Shown piece by piece: positions 25,365 through 33,559 of a DNA stretch of 39,508 nt. Location: positions 1 through 39,508 of the forward strand of contig JAAOXG010000048.1 in NCBI GenBank assembly GCA_013036995.1, read 5' to 3'. The notes below the pieces were generated by a model. It had not been told where the DNA came from. It saw nothing but the letters and a program-made list of their open reading frames with translations, and searched no databases. Numbering within the stretch: position 1 is the stretch's first letter; every line of letters starts with the position of its first letter. This DNA is from Lacrimispora defluvii (GTDB taxonomy: Bacteria; Bacillota; Clostridia; Lachnospirales; Lachnospiraceae). Both the position numbers and the translations under genes were made by a program.

Positions 25365-26087
25365 GTGAGAATAGGAATTAAATACTGCGGCGGCTGTAAT
25401 CCGGTATATGACAGATGCAGCAGGGTCCGCAAATTCAGAGAAGCCAACCCCGGACATGAGTATATTACCTCAGATACAGCAGCTGTATGCGACATTTGGA
25501 TGGTGGTCTGCGGGTGCAGCCGCAGGTGCGCAGATGTGAGCGGTCTTAAGGATTGCAAAAAGGTGGTGCTTTTGTGGGATGAGACGGGGTTTATACGTCT
25601 GGAACAGGAGATCCGGGCTGAGGAAAGAAGCTCTTCCTCTGGCAACCGGGAAAAGAAAGTTCTCCATCTCCATGAGACGGCAGTGAGACGGCAGTTGGTG
25701 ACTGGGGAGGACGTACATAGCTTTGCAAAGCTTACAGGAGATGAAAGCCTGCTGCATCTGGATTCTGGATTTGCAGAAATGGCTGGGTTTATACGTCCTC
25801 CGGTTCACGGCATGTTTCTGGATTCTCTGGTATCCGCTGTTATGGGAACGGAGCTTCCTGGCAGCGGCACGTTGTATATGGAGCATGCCACCAGATTCAT
25901 CCGCCCGGTTTATCAGGGAGATACCATAGAAATCACGGTGGAATTCCTCTCATATGAGGAACGGGACGACTGCTATGTGGGATTATTTCGGGGAACCTGC
26001 AAAAATCAGTATGGGGAACGGGTGCTGACGTCCAGCTGCAGCCAGATGATGATGAAACGCTTATTCACAGCAGCCGGGCCTGTTTGA
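25365..26087 (+). CDS. Cys-rich CGGC domain fused to a MaoC-like hydratase
   Basis: A 240-residue two-part protein starting at GTG, with GGGAGGG upstream. Residues 1-64 carry eight cysteines (8, 11, 18, 42, 49, 51, 55, 64), including a CGGCNPVYDR motif. They look suited to binding a metal or Fe-S cluster. Residues about 105-232 are a MaoC/hydratase-2 hot-dog domain. The catalytic pair would be Asp126 and His131 in TGDESLLHLD, although the usual Asn and Pro of the DxNPxH motif are Ser and Leu. The C-terminal domain would hydrate or dehydrate a 3-hydroxyacyl thioester, possibly ACP-bound given the next gene. I know no characterised protein with this fusion. Confidence 0.7.
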   Translation: MRIGIKYCGGCNPVYDRCSRVRKFREANPGHEYITSDTAAVCDIWMVVCGCSRRCADVSGLKDCKKVVLLWDETGFIRLEQEIRAEERSSSSGNREKKVLHLHETAVRRQLVTGEDVHSFAKLTGDESLLHLDSGFAEMAGFIRPPVHGMFLDSLVSAVMGTELPGSGTLYMEHATRFIRPVYQGDTIEITVEFLSYEERDDCYVGLFRGTCKNQYGERVLTSSCSQMMMKRLFTAAGPV

Positions 26088-26128
26088 AGACAGATACAAT
26101 GCCAGTCTCAGAGGAAAGGGATCAGACA

Positions 26129-26365
26129 ATGACGAATTTGGAAAAATATGATCAGTTGTTTATAAAGGATTTAAGGGTTAAAAAGGAGGATTTAGAAGAT
26201 TTGAAATACAGGGGAATCAGTACCTGGGATTCCATGGGACATATGGATCTGGTTACAGATTTGGAAGAAGTGTTTGATATTCACTTTAATACAGCAGATG
26301 TGATGAACTTCTCTTCCTATGAAAAAGGGAAAGAGATAATGAAAAAATATGGTGTGATGATTTAA
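26129..26365 (+). CDS. Acyl carrier protein
   Basis: A 78-residue acyl carrier protein. Ser35 in TWDSMGHMDLV is the expected phosphopantetheine attachment site, and helices before and after match the carrier-protein fold (DLRVKKEDLEDLKYRGISTW, then DLEEVFDIHFNTADVMNFSS). The ATG at 26129 has GAGGAAAGG upstream; an upstream in-frame start at 26084 overlaps the MaoC gene and would add 15 residues before the carrier domain. It is distinct from fatty-acid ACP (no DSLDTVEL) and most like dedicated carrier proteins of specialised pathways. It probably carries the acyl group handled by the LuxE/LuxC/ligase genes that follow. Confidence 0.88.
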   Translation: MTNLEKYDQLFIKDLRVKKEDLEDLKYRGISTWDSMGHMDLVTDLEEVFDIHFNTADVMNFSSYEKGKEIMKKYGVMI

Positions 26366-26409
26366 GAGCCATGATTGGGGGTATGTCTGAAAAAAAGGGG
26401 AAGATTGAC

Positions 26410-27483
26410 ATGGATTATGAAATGATTCTGGCAAGGAAACCATATTCCATTTGCAGGGCAGAAAAAAGGGAATTGTTCAGGGAATGGCTGACAGAACTGA
26501 CAGAATACCACAGACAGCACTGCCTGCCATATGAGAAGCTGTTAAAAGCTCTGGAAATTCCTTCAGGCAGAAGCATGGAGGAAGAGGATATCCCCATGCT
26601 CCCAATTGGTCTTTTTAAGAGCATGGAACTGATGAGCGTTCACCCCGGTCATATTTTTAAAACTATGACCTCATCCGGAACAAAGGGGCAGGAGGTATCA
26701 AAGGTTTTTCTGGATACAGACACTGCCAGATACCAGCAGCTTGCGCTGGCCGGCATAGGGGAAGATTTCTTTGGAGATCAACGGCTTCCGCTTCTTGTAA
26801 TCGACAGTCCGGACGTACTGAAAGACAGGGAGATGTTTTCTGCCAGAGGGGCCGGGATACTGGGGTTTTCTATTTTTTCCTCCCACATATGCTATGCCCT
26901 CACCAGTGACATGGAGTTGGATATGGAGGCAGTTGAAGGGTTCCTGAAACAATATAAAGATACACAGATACTGGTCTTTGGATTTACATATATAATCTGG
27001 AAATACTTTTACGAAGCACTTGCCAGACAGGGAAAGAAGCTGGAACTGGAAAATGCTGTCCTGGTCCATGGAGGAGGCTGGAAGAAGCTGATAAGCCAGT
27101 CGGTTTCTTCGGATGAGTTTAAAAAGCGGATTTATTCGGTGACAGGGATCAGACGCATCCATAATTATTATGGAATGGCTGAACAGACAGGCTGCATTTA
27201 CATGGAATGCCCTTGCGGCAATCTTCATGCCAGTGTTTATTCGGACATTATAACAAGAAGGGCAGTGGATTTTACTCCCTGTGAATATGGGGAAAAAGGT
27301 ATCATTCAGATTTTATCCCCCCTGCCCCGGTCCTATCCGGGACATTCCATACTCACAGAGGATGAAGGAATTATCATAGGCGAAGATGACTGCCTGTGCG
27401 GACGCCTGGGGAAATATTTTAAGGTGACGGGGAGAATCAAACATGCCCCGGTCAGGGGGTGCAGTGATACCTATGAAGGATGA
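26410..27483 (+). CDS. LuxE-like acyl-protein synthetase
   Basis: A 357-residue member of the LuxE/acyl-protein synthetase family of adenylate-forming enzymes. The nucleotide-binding signature is visible as MTSSGTKGQEVSKVFLD (about residues 87-103). Other family segments are LPIGLFKSMEL, VFGFTYIIWKYFYE, VLVHGGGWKKL and IHNYYGMAEQTGCIYMEC, and the C-terminal LCGRLGKYFKVTGRIKHA. In luminous bacteria LuxE activates a fatty acid as acyl-AMP and passes it to the reductase LuxC. I chose the ATG at 26410 because AGGGGAAG is 6-13 bases upstream; an earlier ATG at 26371 has a poor site. It overlaps luxC by 41 bases, indicating coupled synthesis of partner proteins. Confidence 0.85.
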   Translation: MDYEMILARKPYSICRAEKRELFREWLTELTEYHRQHCLPYEKLLKALEIPSGRSMEEEDIPMLPIGLFKSMELMSVHPGHIFKTMTSSGTKGQEVSKVFLDTDTARYQQLALAGIGEDFFGDQRLPLLVIDSPDVLKDREMFSARGAGILGFSIFSSHICYALTSDMELDMEAVEGFLKQYKDTQILVFGFTYIIWKYFYEALARQGKKLELENAVLVHGGGWKKLISQSVSSDEFKKRIYSVTGIRRIHNYYGMAEQTGCIYMECPCGNLHASVYSDIITRRAVDFTPCEYGEKGIIQILSPLPRSYPGHSILTEDEGIIIGEDDCLCGRLGKYFKVTGRIKHAPVRGCSDTYEG

Positions 27484-28678
27484 AGTGGTGATTCTGGCAG
27501 GGGTAAGACAGCCGGAAGCGGAGCCGTGGGAACCCTTTGCGGCTCCGGCACTGGATTTTCTGGAGCAGCTGTCCAGGGAAATACGCAGGGAGAGAAGACA
27601 ATATGAACAGCTGGCGGCCTTTGGTTTCTGGTGCCGCAGATCCCATATGGAAGAATTTAAAAAACGGTATGAAGATGGGCGCTCTCGTCTGGGCCGGGGA
27701 GTTATTTTTCACATACCAGCCTCAAATGTTCCGGTATTGTTTGGCTACAGCCTTGTCATGGGATTGCTGGCAGGCAACAGCTGTTCTGTCCGTATCTCAT
27801 CCAAAAGCCGGGAGCAGGATCAAATCCTGTGCCGCATCATGGATCGCATTCTGCTGCGCCCTGAATATAAGAGGATGAGGAGGCGGATCTCTGTCTTTTC
27901 CAGCCAGAGGGATTCCACGGCAGTGCGAGAGGCGCTTTCGGGCTGTGCAGGCTGTGTGGTGTGGGGCGGTGACAGTACCATAATGGAAATCAGATCCATG
28001 CCCATCAGACCAGATGCGGTGCAGCTGAATTTTCCGGACCGGTATTCCATTTGCATCCTGGATACCTTGCAGTTGGGATATATGACAGAGGAGGAATTAA
28101 AGAATCTGGCCCGCAGGTTTTATAATGACACCTATCTTTTGGATCAGAATGCCTGTTCCAGCCCTGTTTTTGTCATATGGAATCAGGAGGAAGAATCAAA
28201 AGAAGCAGAGAACGCCAGAGTGCGCTGGTGGAATGCAGTTGATGGGGAAGCGAGGTCTTATGAACTGACGGCTCATAAAGCAATGGCCAAATATGAACTG
28301 CTTTGCAGATATGCCATGTCACTGGGCGGGGAAATAAAGATCAGTCGTTATGGGAACCGCCTGTATACAATGGGGCTGGGGGACATTCCCTCAGACATTG
28401 ATCAGCTTCGGGGCACTTTTGGTATGTTTTTCGAATACCTGGGAGACTGGAGAAAGGCTCTCACCCGTCTGGCATCAGGCCGTCTTCAGACCATAACATA
28501 CCACGGAATAGAAGAACAGAAAATAGTGGATTTTGTAATAAAAAATCATCTCTTAGGAGTCCATCGAATCGTGCCGGCCGGACGGGCGGCGGATATGGAT
28601 CCTGTATGGGATGGTCAGGATTTCATCGCTGTGCTGTCCAGACAGATCGGAAGGGAGGCGCAAGATGCTTTTGTTTGA
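27443..28678 (+). CDS. LuxC-like acyl-CoA/acyl-ACP reductase
   Basis: A 411-residue LuxC-family reductase. The acyl-accepting Cys238 lies in LLDQNACSSPVFV, the usual LuxC motif. The N-terminal substrate/cofactor region is ARGVIFH-like (LGRGVIFHIPASNVPVLFGY) and the nucleotide-binding helix region follows at YSLVMGLLAGNS. It reduces an activated acyl group to an aldehyde with NADPH. The start at 27443 has GGGGAG 8 bases upstream; an ATG at 27473 is an alternative. It overlaps luxE by 41 bases and the following ligase by 14. No luciferase (LuxAB) or LuxD thioesterase is present, so light production is not the role. Confidence 0.88.
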   Translation: MPRSGGAVIPMKDEVVILAGVRQPEAEPWEPFAAPALDFLEQLSREIRRERRQYEQLAAFGFWCRRSHMEEFKKRYEDGRSRLGRGVIFHIPASNVPVLFGYSLVMGLLAGNSCSVRISSKSREQDQILCRIMDRILLRPEYKRMRRRISVFSSQRDSTAVREALSGCAGCVVWGGDSTIMEIRSMPIRPDAVQLNFPDRYSICILDTLQLGYMTEEELKNLARRFYNDTYLLDQNACSSPVFVIWNQEEESKEAENARVRWWNAVDGEARSYELTAHKAMAKYELLCRYAMSLGGEIKISRYGNRLYTMGLGDIPSDIDQLRGTFGMFFEYLGDWRKALTRLASGRLQTITYHGIEEQKIVDFVIKNHLLGVHRIVPAGRAADMDPVWDGQDFIAVLSRQIGREAQDAFV

Positions 28679-30104
28679 AAAGGAAAAGATATATGGTGAC
28701 AGAATTCTGGCAGTGGATGATAAGGACAGGAAGGTTACATATGATCAGTTGGATTCATTTTCAGGAGAACTGTACAGTAAAGTCGGTGGGAAAAAACTGA
28801 TTTTTATTCTCTGTGAGAATACCATAGAGTCAATGTTTGGTTATCTTGGCTGTCTGAAAACCGGCATTGTTCCACTGATGCTGGAAAGCCGTATCCACCC
28901 AAGCCTGTTAAATAGTCTCATAAGGGAATACCACCCCGCCTTCCTGTACGTCCCGGAAACCTGTATTGAGAAGGCAGAGGCCAGCGAAGTCATATGGCAG
29001 TTTGGCAGTTACTGTCTTTGCAGAAGAAATGAAAAACTACTCCCAGCCCTTTATAGTGAACTCTCCCTTCTGCTGACTACATCAGGAAGTACAGGCAGCC
29101 CCAAGCTGGTCAGGCAAAGCAGCGGGAATATTGATGCCAATGGAAAATCCATTGCCTCCTATCTGGAGATTGACGCCAATGAGCGGCCGATCACCACATT
29201 ACCCATGAATTATACATATGGTCTGTCCATAATTAACAGCCATGTTTTAATGGGCTGCACACTTTTAATCACCAAATATGGAGTGCTGGAGCCTGCCTTC
29301 TGGGATTTTGCAAGGAAGAACAGGGCTTCATCCATTGCCGGTGTACCCTATACATATCAAATTTTAAAGCGGATTGGGTTTATGAAAATGGATCTGCCGG
29401 ATTTAAAATCCATGACACAGGCAGGCGGTAAGCTGCCGTCCAGTCTCCACAAAGAATTTGCCCTATATGCAAAACGGACCAACAGAAAATTCATTGTTAT
29501 GTACGGTCAGACGGAAGCAACGGCAAGAATGGGGTATCTACCCGCTGATAAATCACTGGAGAAGTGCGGAAGCATGGGGATTGCCATACCGGGCGGAAGA
29601 TTCTGGCTGGAGGATGAACAGGGCAATGAGGTCATAGAGCCAGACATACCGGGAGAACTGGTATATCAGGGGAAGAATGTAACCCTTGGTTACGCCTGTT
29701 GCAAAGACGACCTTATCAAACAGGATGAATGGAGGGGCGTACTGCATACCGGGGATATAGCCAGTCGGGACAGCGAGGGTTATTACTTTATAACAGGCAG
29801 AAAAAAACGCTTTATCAAAGTGTCTGGCAGCAGGGTGAATCTGGATGAAGTGGAACGTCTTTTGAAGGAACAATATGAAGGAATTGATTTTGCATGTGTG
29901 GGAACCGATGACAATCTTACCATTTACACGGATTGCTCATCACCAGATGCAGGGAAGGATATTTTGGATTACTTATACCGCGTAACTGGAATCGGCAGGG
30001 CAGCAGCTGTAAGATATCGAAATAAAATCCCAAAAAATGAATCGGGAAAAACCCTGTATCAGGAACTGGAAACAACAGCTGATAACAGAATGGAATGTAA
30101 ATAA
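28665..30104 (+). CDS. AMP-forming acyl ligase (acyl-CoA/acyl-ACP synthetase)
   Basis: A 479-residue ANL-superfamily ligase. Core motifs are the P-loop LLLTTSGSTGSPKLVRQ (about residues 135-151), YGQTEATARMGYL, the hinge HTGDIASRDSEGYYFITGRK, and the catalytic Lys462 in KIPKNESGKTLYQ. The ATG at 28665 follows GGGAGG and overlaps luxC by 14 bases; a longer start at 28611 overlaps by 68 and lacks a site. It resembles carrier-protein-loading ligases in length and probably activates an acid for the adjacent ACP or for CoA. It is the second adenylate-forming enzyme of the cassette, beside the LuxE-like protein. The acid is unknown. Confidence 0.85.
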   Translation: MLLFEKEKIYGDRILAVDDKDRKVTYDQLDSFSGELYSKVGGKKLIFILCENTIESMFGYLGCLKTGIVPLMLESRIHPSLLNSLIREYHPAFLYVPETCIEKAEASEVIWQFGSYCLCRRNEKLLPALYSELSLLLTTSGSTGSPKLVRQSSGNIDANGKSIASYLEIDANERPITTLPMNYTYGLSIINSHVLMGCTLLITKYGVLEPAFWDFARKNRASSIAGVPYTYQILKRIGFMKMDLPDLKSMTQAGGKLPSSLHKEFALYAKRTNRKFIVMYGQTEATARMGYLPADKSLEKCGSMGIAIPGGRFWLEDEQGNEVIEPDIPGELVYQGKNVTLGYACCKDDLIKQDEWRGVLHTGDIASRDSEGYYFITGRKKRFIKVSGSRVNLDEVERLLKEQYEGIDFACVGTDDNLTIYTDCSSPDAGKDILDYLYRVTGIGRAAAVRYRNKIPKNESGKTLYQELETTADNRMECK

Positions 30105-30141
30105 CGGCATTTATGCCGGTGTGTAAAAGGAGAAGCAGAAT

Positions 30142-31293
30142 ATGGATTTTACTTTATCAAAAAAACATCTTCTGGCACAATCGCTGTACAGAAGTTTCAC
30201 TGAAAATGAGGTGAAGCCAATGGCGCATGAGGTGGACGAGAAAGAACTATTTCCCAGGGAAACCGTAGAAAAGATGGCCAGATGCGGGTTCATGGGAATA
30301 CCGGTTCCAAAGGAGTACGGCGGGCAGGGCTGTGATGTATTATCTTACGTCATGTGCGTGGAGGAGCTGGCAAAGGCATGCGGAACCACAGCGGTAATTC
30401 TGTCAGCCCATACTTCCCTTTGTATCGATCCCATTCTTACATACGGGACAGAGCAGCAGAAACAAAACTATATCCCTGATCTGGCGGCAGGCAGGAAGCT
30501 CGGAGCGTTTGCACTGACAGAGCCGGGGGCTGGAACCGATGCACAGGGTCAACAGACAAAAGCGGTTCTGGACGGAGAACAATGGGTACTTAACGGCTCC
30601 AAGTGCTTTATTACCAATGGAAAGGAAGCAGACGTCTATATCATCATTGCCGTGACAGGAACCGTTGAAAAGCGGGGGAAACAATCAAAGGAAATATCCG
30701 CTTTTATTGTGGAAAAAGGAACACCCGGCTTCTCATTTGGAACCAAGGAAAAGAAGATGGGTATCAGGGGGTCTGCTACCTATGAGCTTATATTTGATGA
30801 TTGCAGAATACCAAAGGAAAATCTTTTGGGAATGAAGGGCAAGGGGTTTGGTATAGTCATGCATACACTGGACGGCGGAAGAATCGGCATTGCCGCCCAG
30901 GCTCTCGGTCTTGCAGAAGGAGCTTTTGAATCCGCCGTGAAATATGTGAAAGAAAGAAAACAGTTCGGACGTGCGCTGGGACAGTTCCAGAATACCCAGT
31001 TTCAGCTGGCGGAAATGGCGACCAGGATTGAAGCGGCAAAAATGCTGGTTTACAAAGCCGCTTTTGCAAAGGAAACCCAGAAGACATACAGTGTAGAGGC
31101 TGCGAAGGCCAAATTGTATGCAGCAAAGACTGCCATGGAAGTAACGGAAAAAGCAGTTCAGCTCCACGGAGGTTATGGATATATCCGGGAATATGATGTG
31201 GAACGAATGATGCGTGATGCGAAAATTACGGAGATATACGAGGGAACAAGCGAGGTACAGCTTATGGTAATTTCCAGCGACGTGCTAAAATAA
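30142..31293 (+). CDS. Short-chain (butyryl-CoA-type) acyl-CoA dehydrogenase
   Basis: A 383-residue acyl-CoA dehydrogenase of the bacterial butyryl-CoA type. Typical segments are ALTEPGAGTDAQGQQTKAVL, WVLNGSKCFITNG, the substrate-binding helix region GGRIGIAAQALGLAEGAFES, VKERKQFGRALGQFQNTQFQ and QLHGGYGYIREYDVERMMRD. The catalytic Glu367 is in TEIYEGTSEVQ, the same position as in clostridial and Megasphaera butyryl-CoA dehydrogenases. With EtfBA directly downstream it would reduce crotonyl-CoA from AbfD to butyryl-CoA, perhaps with flavin-based bifurcation to ferredoxin. A small hairpin (30105-30118) separates it from the ligase gene. An AGGAG site precedes the ATG. Confidence 0.92.
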   Translation: MDFTLSKKHLLAQSLYRSFTENEVKPMAHEVDEKELFPRETVEKMARCGFMGIPVPKEYGGQGCDVLSYVMCVEELAKACGTTAVILSAHTSLCIDPILTYGTEQQKQNYIPDLAAGRKLGAFALTEPGAGTDAQGQQTKAVLDGEQWVLNGSKCFITNGKEADVYIIIAVTGTVEKRGKQSKEISAFIVEKGTPGFSFGTKEKKMGIRGSATYELIFDDCRIPKENLLGMKGKGFGIVMHTLDGGRIGIAAQALGLAEGAFESAVKYVKERKQFGRALGQFQNTQFQLAEMATRIEAAKMLVYKAAFAKETQKTYSVEAAKAKLYAAKTAMEVTEKAVQLHGGYGYIREYDVERMMRDAKITEIYEGTSEVQLMVISSDVLK

Positions 31294-31305
31294 GGAGGAT
31301 ACACA

Positions 31306-32088
31306 GTGAATATTGTTGTTTGCATAAAACAGGTGCCTGATACAAAAGGCGGTGTAAAATTTAATCCGGATGGGACTCTTGACAGAAGTGCCATGCTGGC
31401 AATCATGAATCCGGACGACAAGGCGGGTCTTGAGGCGGCGCTTAAAATAAAAGACCAGTACGGCGCAAAGGTGACAGTTATCACCATGGGTCTTCCCAAA
31501 GCAGATGAGGTTTTAAGAGAAGCTCTGGCAATGGGGGCAGACAACGGAATTCTCGTCACAGACCGGGTACTGGGAGGCGCAGATACATGGGCAACTTCCT
31601 CCACATTGGCAGGAGCACTGAAAAGACTTGATTATGATCTGATTATTACCGGGCGTCAGGCCATTGATGGCGACACAGCCCAGGTGGGACCCCAGTTATC
31701 TGAGCATCTTGATATCCCGGTCATTTCCTATGTACAGAATTTAAGGATCGATGGGGAATATGTAGTTGCAGAGCGTCAGTTTGAAGACCGATATCATCTG
31801 CTCCGGGTAAAGATGCCCTGCTTAATTACCGCTCTCTCTGAGCTTAACGCTCCCCGGTACATGACGCCGGGCGGCATATTTGATGCCTATGGTGCAGAGC
31901 TTACTGTGTGGGGAAGACAGGATTTAAAAGAGGTTGATGACAGCAATATTGGTCTGAAAGGTTCTCCCACCCAGATTGCAAAGGCATCAGACAAAGTGAG
32001 AAAGGGTGCCGGAGAGGTTGTGAATCTGGACGTTCCGGAGTCAGTTGATTATATTATGAACAAACTAAGAGAAAGACATATCATCTAA
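31306..32088 (+). CDS. etfB: Electron transfer flavoprotein subunit beta
   Basis: A 260-residue EtfB with the typical N-terminus MNIVVCIKQVPDTKGGVKF, the nucleotide-binding LREALAMGADNGILVTD segment, LIITGRQAIDGDTAQVGPQL, and the family signature VKMPCLITALSELNAPRYMT. It pairs with EtfA and takes electrons between NADH, the acyl-CoA dehydrogenase and, in bifurcating forms, ferredoxin. It starts at GTG with AAGGAGG upstream, 12 bases after the dehydrogenase gene, the standard bcd-etfB-etfA order of butyrate producers. Confidence 0.95.
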   Translation: MNIVVCIKQVPDTKGGVKFNPDGTLDRSAMLAIMNPDDKAGLEAALKIKDQYGAKVTVITMGLPKADEVLREALAMGADNGILVTDRVLGGADTWATSSTLAGALKRLDYDLIITGRQAIDGDTAQVGPQLSEHLDIPVISYVQNLRIDGEYVVAERQFEDRYHLLRVKMPCLITALSELNAPRYMTPGGIFDAYGAELTVWGRQDLKEVDDSNIGLKGSPTQIAKASDKVRKGAGEVVNLDVPESVDYIMNKLRERHII

Positions 32089-32113
32089 TATGGAAGGAAA
32101 AGAGGTGAATAAA

Positions 32114-33172
32114 ATGGGTTTAGAAGAATATAAGGGTGTCTACATATTTGCCCAGCAGGTGGATCATCAGCTTAGCCGAATTGCTTTGGAACTGCTGGGT
32201 AAGGCAAGGGAACTGGCAGAGAATCTGGGGACTGATGTTACGGCGGTCCTGTTAGGCTCCGATATAAAACAGATGGCAGATGAACTGGCTGAATATGGGG
32301 CTGATCATGTCATTGTGGTTGATAATCCGGCGTTAAAGGAATACATGACTGAACCATATACCCATGCTCTTTCCTGTGTGATTGAGAAATACAAACCTGA
32401 GATTGTATTGGTTGGTGCAACTGCAATTGGCCGTGATCTGGGACCAAGAGTTTCAGCCAGGGTTGCGACTGGTCTCACAGCAGACTGTACCAAACTGGTG
32501 ATCGGGGATTTCCCGCTTAACCCGGTAGCAGGCAGAGAACAGAAGCACAACCAGCTTCTGATGACCCGACCGGCCTTCGGCGGCAATACCATAGCCACCA
32601 TAGCTTGCCCCAATCACCGTCCCCAGATGGCTACTGTGCGCCCCGGGGTAATGCAGGCAATCACACCAATAAAAGACCGGAAGGCAAACGTGGAAGAATT
32701 TGATCCCGGATTTACGCCGGATCATAAGTATGTTGAGATACTGGATATTGTAAAATCGGTAGCGGAGTGCGCTGACATTATGGACGCCAAAATACTGGTG
32801 TCAGGCGGCAGGGGCATTGGCGGACCGGAAAATTTTGGCTTACTGGAAGAACTGGCTTCTGCCCTTAATGGTCAGGTCAGCTGTTCCCGAGCCGTTGTAG
32901 ATGCGGGCTGGAAGCCCAAGGATATGCAGGTAGGACAGACCGGCAAGACCGTGAGGCCAAATGTATATTTTGCCATTGGTATTTCTGGAGCAATCCAGCA
33001 TGTGGCGGGTATGGAAGAGTCTGATATCATAATAGCGGTCAATAAGGACGAAACGGCTCCTATTTTTGATGTGGCGGATTATGGGATTGTGGGGGACTGG
33101 AAAAAGATTGTACCGGAGCTGATAAAAAAGATTCGGAATGAAACGATTGAAAAACCCATGGTGTTATCCTAA
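32114..33172 (+). CDS. etfA: Electron transfer flavoprotein subunit alpha
   Basis: A 352-residue EtfA. The N-terminal domain has YIFAQQVDHQLSRIALELLG and EIVLVGATAIGRDLGPRVSA. The C-terminal FAD-binding region is clear: VSGGRGIGGPENFGLLEELA, SRAVVDAGWKPKDMQVGQTG, and FAIGISGAIQHVAGMEESD. I placed the start at the ATG at 32114, with AGAGGTG 6 bases upstream; an in-frame ATG at 32090 would add 8 residues. It forms the heterodimer with EtfB and serves the acyl-CoA dehydrogenase of this operon. It closes the butyrate-forming cluster. Confidence 0.95.
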   Translation: MGLEEYKGVYIFAQQVDHQLSRIALELLGKARELAENLGTDVTAVLLGSDIKQMADELAEYGADHVIVVDNPALKEYMTEPYTHALSCVIEKYKPEIVLVGATAIGRDLGPRVSARVATGLTADCTKLVIGDFPLNPVAGREQKHNQLLMTRPAFGGNTIATIACPNHRPQMATVRPGVMQAITPIKDRKANVEEFDPGFTPDHKYVEILDIVKSVAECADIMDAKILVSGGRGIGGPENFGLLEELASALNGQVSCSRAVVDAGWKPKDMQVGQTGKTVRPNVYFAIGISGAIQHVAGMEESDIIIAVNKDETAPIFDVADYGIVGDWKKIVPELIKKIRNETIEKPMVLS

Positions 33173-33206
33173 GAAAAACTGATGACTAGCCTTAGCTCTG
33201 AAGATT

Positions 33207-33215
33207 TGGTATAAT
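33207..33215 (+). promoter_or_regulatory. Extended -10 promoter for the small membrane protein
   Basis: TGG-TATAAT (33207-33215) is an extended -10 element; the -35 region is poor. It lies 47 bases before the small gene and is independent of the etf operon. Confidence 0.5.
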
Positions 33216-33262
33216 TTAAAAGGACGATAAAAATTGTATTCAAAACAAAAGGGGCGAGTGGA

Positions 33263-33493
33263 ATGAAAAAATGGATTTGTGGTTTTACAGGCTTAGCCGG
33301 GGGTGTTCTGATAATAGCCGGTGCATTGTTTATTAGAAATAAGGCAGTTGCAGTAATTGGAAGAGCAGATGGGCCAACGTCTGTATTTATAGCAGTAAAG
33401 CCCAGTCCGGTTACTTCCACAGTTCTGTTGGTAAGTGGAATCATCATCATTCTGGGAACCATAATTATGGTAATTAGAAATCGTAAATTGTAA
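33263..33493 (+). CDS. Two-helix membrane protein with the ADGPT motif of sodium-pumping decarboxylases
   Basis: A 76-residue protein with two membrane helices (about residues 8-25 and 53-71). Between them is IGRADGPTSVFIA (32-44), which matches the conserved ADGPT motif of oxaloacetate, glutaconyl-CoA and methylmalonyl-CoA decarboxylase beta subunits. There that motif lies in a membrane-embedded part of the sodium channel. The rest of the ~370-residue beta subunit is absent, and both ends look natural (GGGGCGAG before the ATG, terminator after), so this is a small protein in its own right and not a visible fragment. Function is unknown. Confidence 0.65.
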   Translation: MKKWICGFTGLAGGVLIIAGALFIRNKAVAVIGRADGPTSVFIAVKPSPVTSTVLLVSGIIIILGTIIMVIRNRKL

Positions 33494-33500
33494 ATGTGTA

Positions 33501-33535
33501 CAAAGACCAGCAGAAATTGTGCCAGCTGGTCTTTG
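33501..33535. terminator. Bidirectional terminator
   Basis: CAAAGACCAGC (33501-33511) and GCTGGTCTTTG (33525-33535) form a perfect 11-bp stem with a 13-base loop, between the small membrane protein gene and the convergent AraC gene. Confidence 0.75.
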
Positions 33536-33559
33536 CACATTACATGTCTTGTGTATTAA

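Noticed and set aside
26410-28678. Bioluminescence operon
   Set aside because: LuxA, LuxB and LuxD are absent; only the acid-reductase parts are present.
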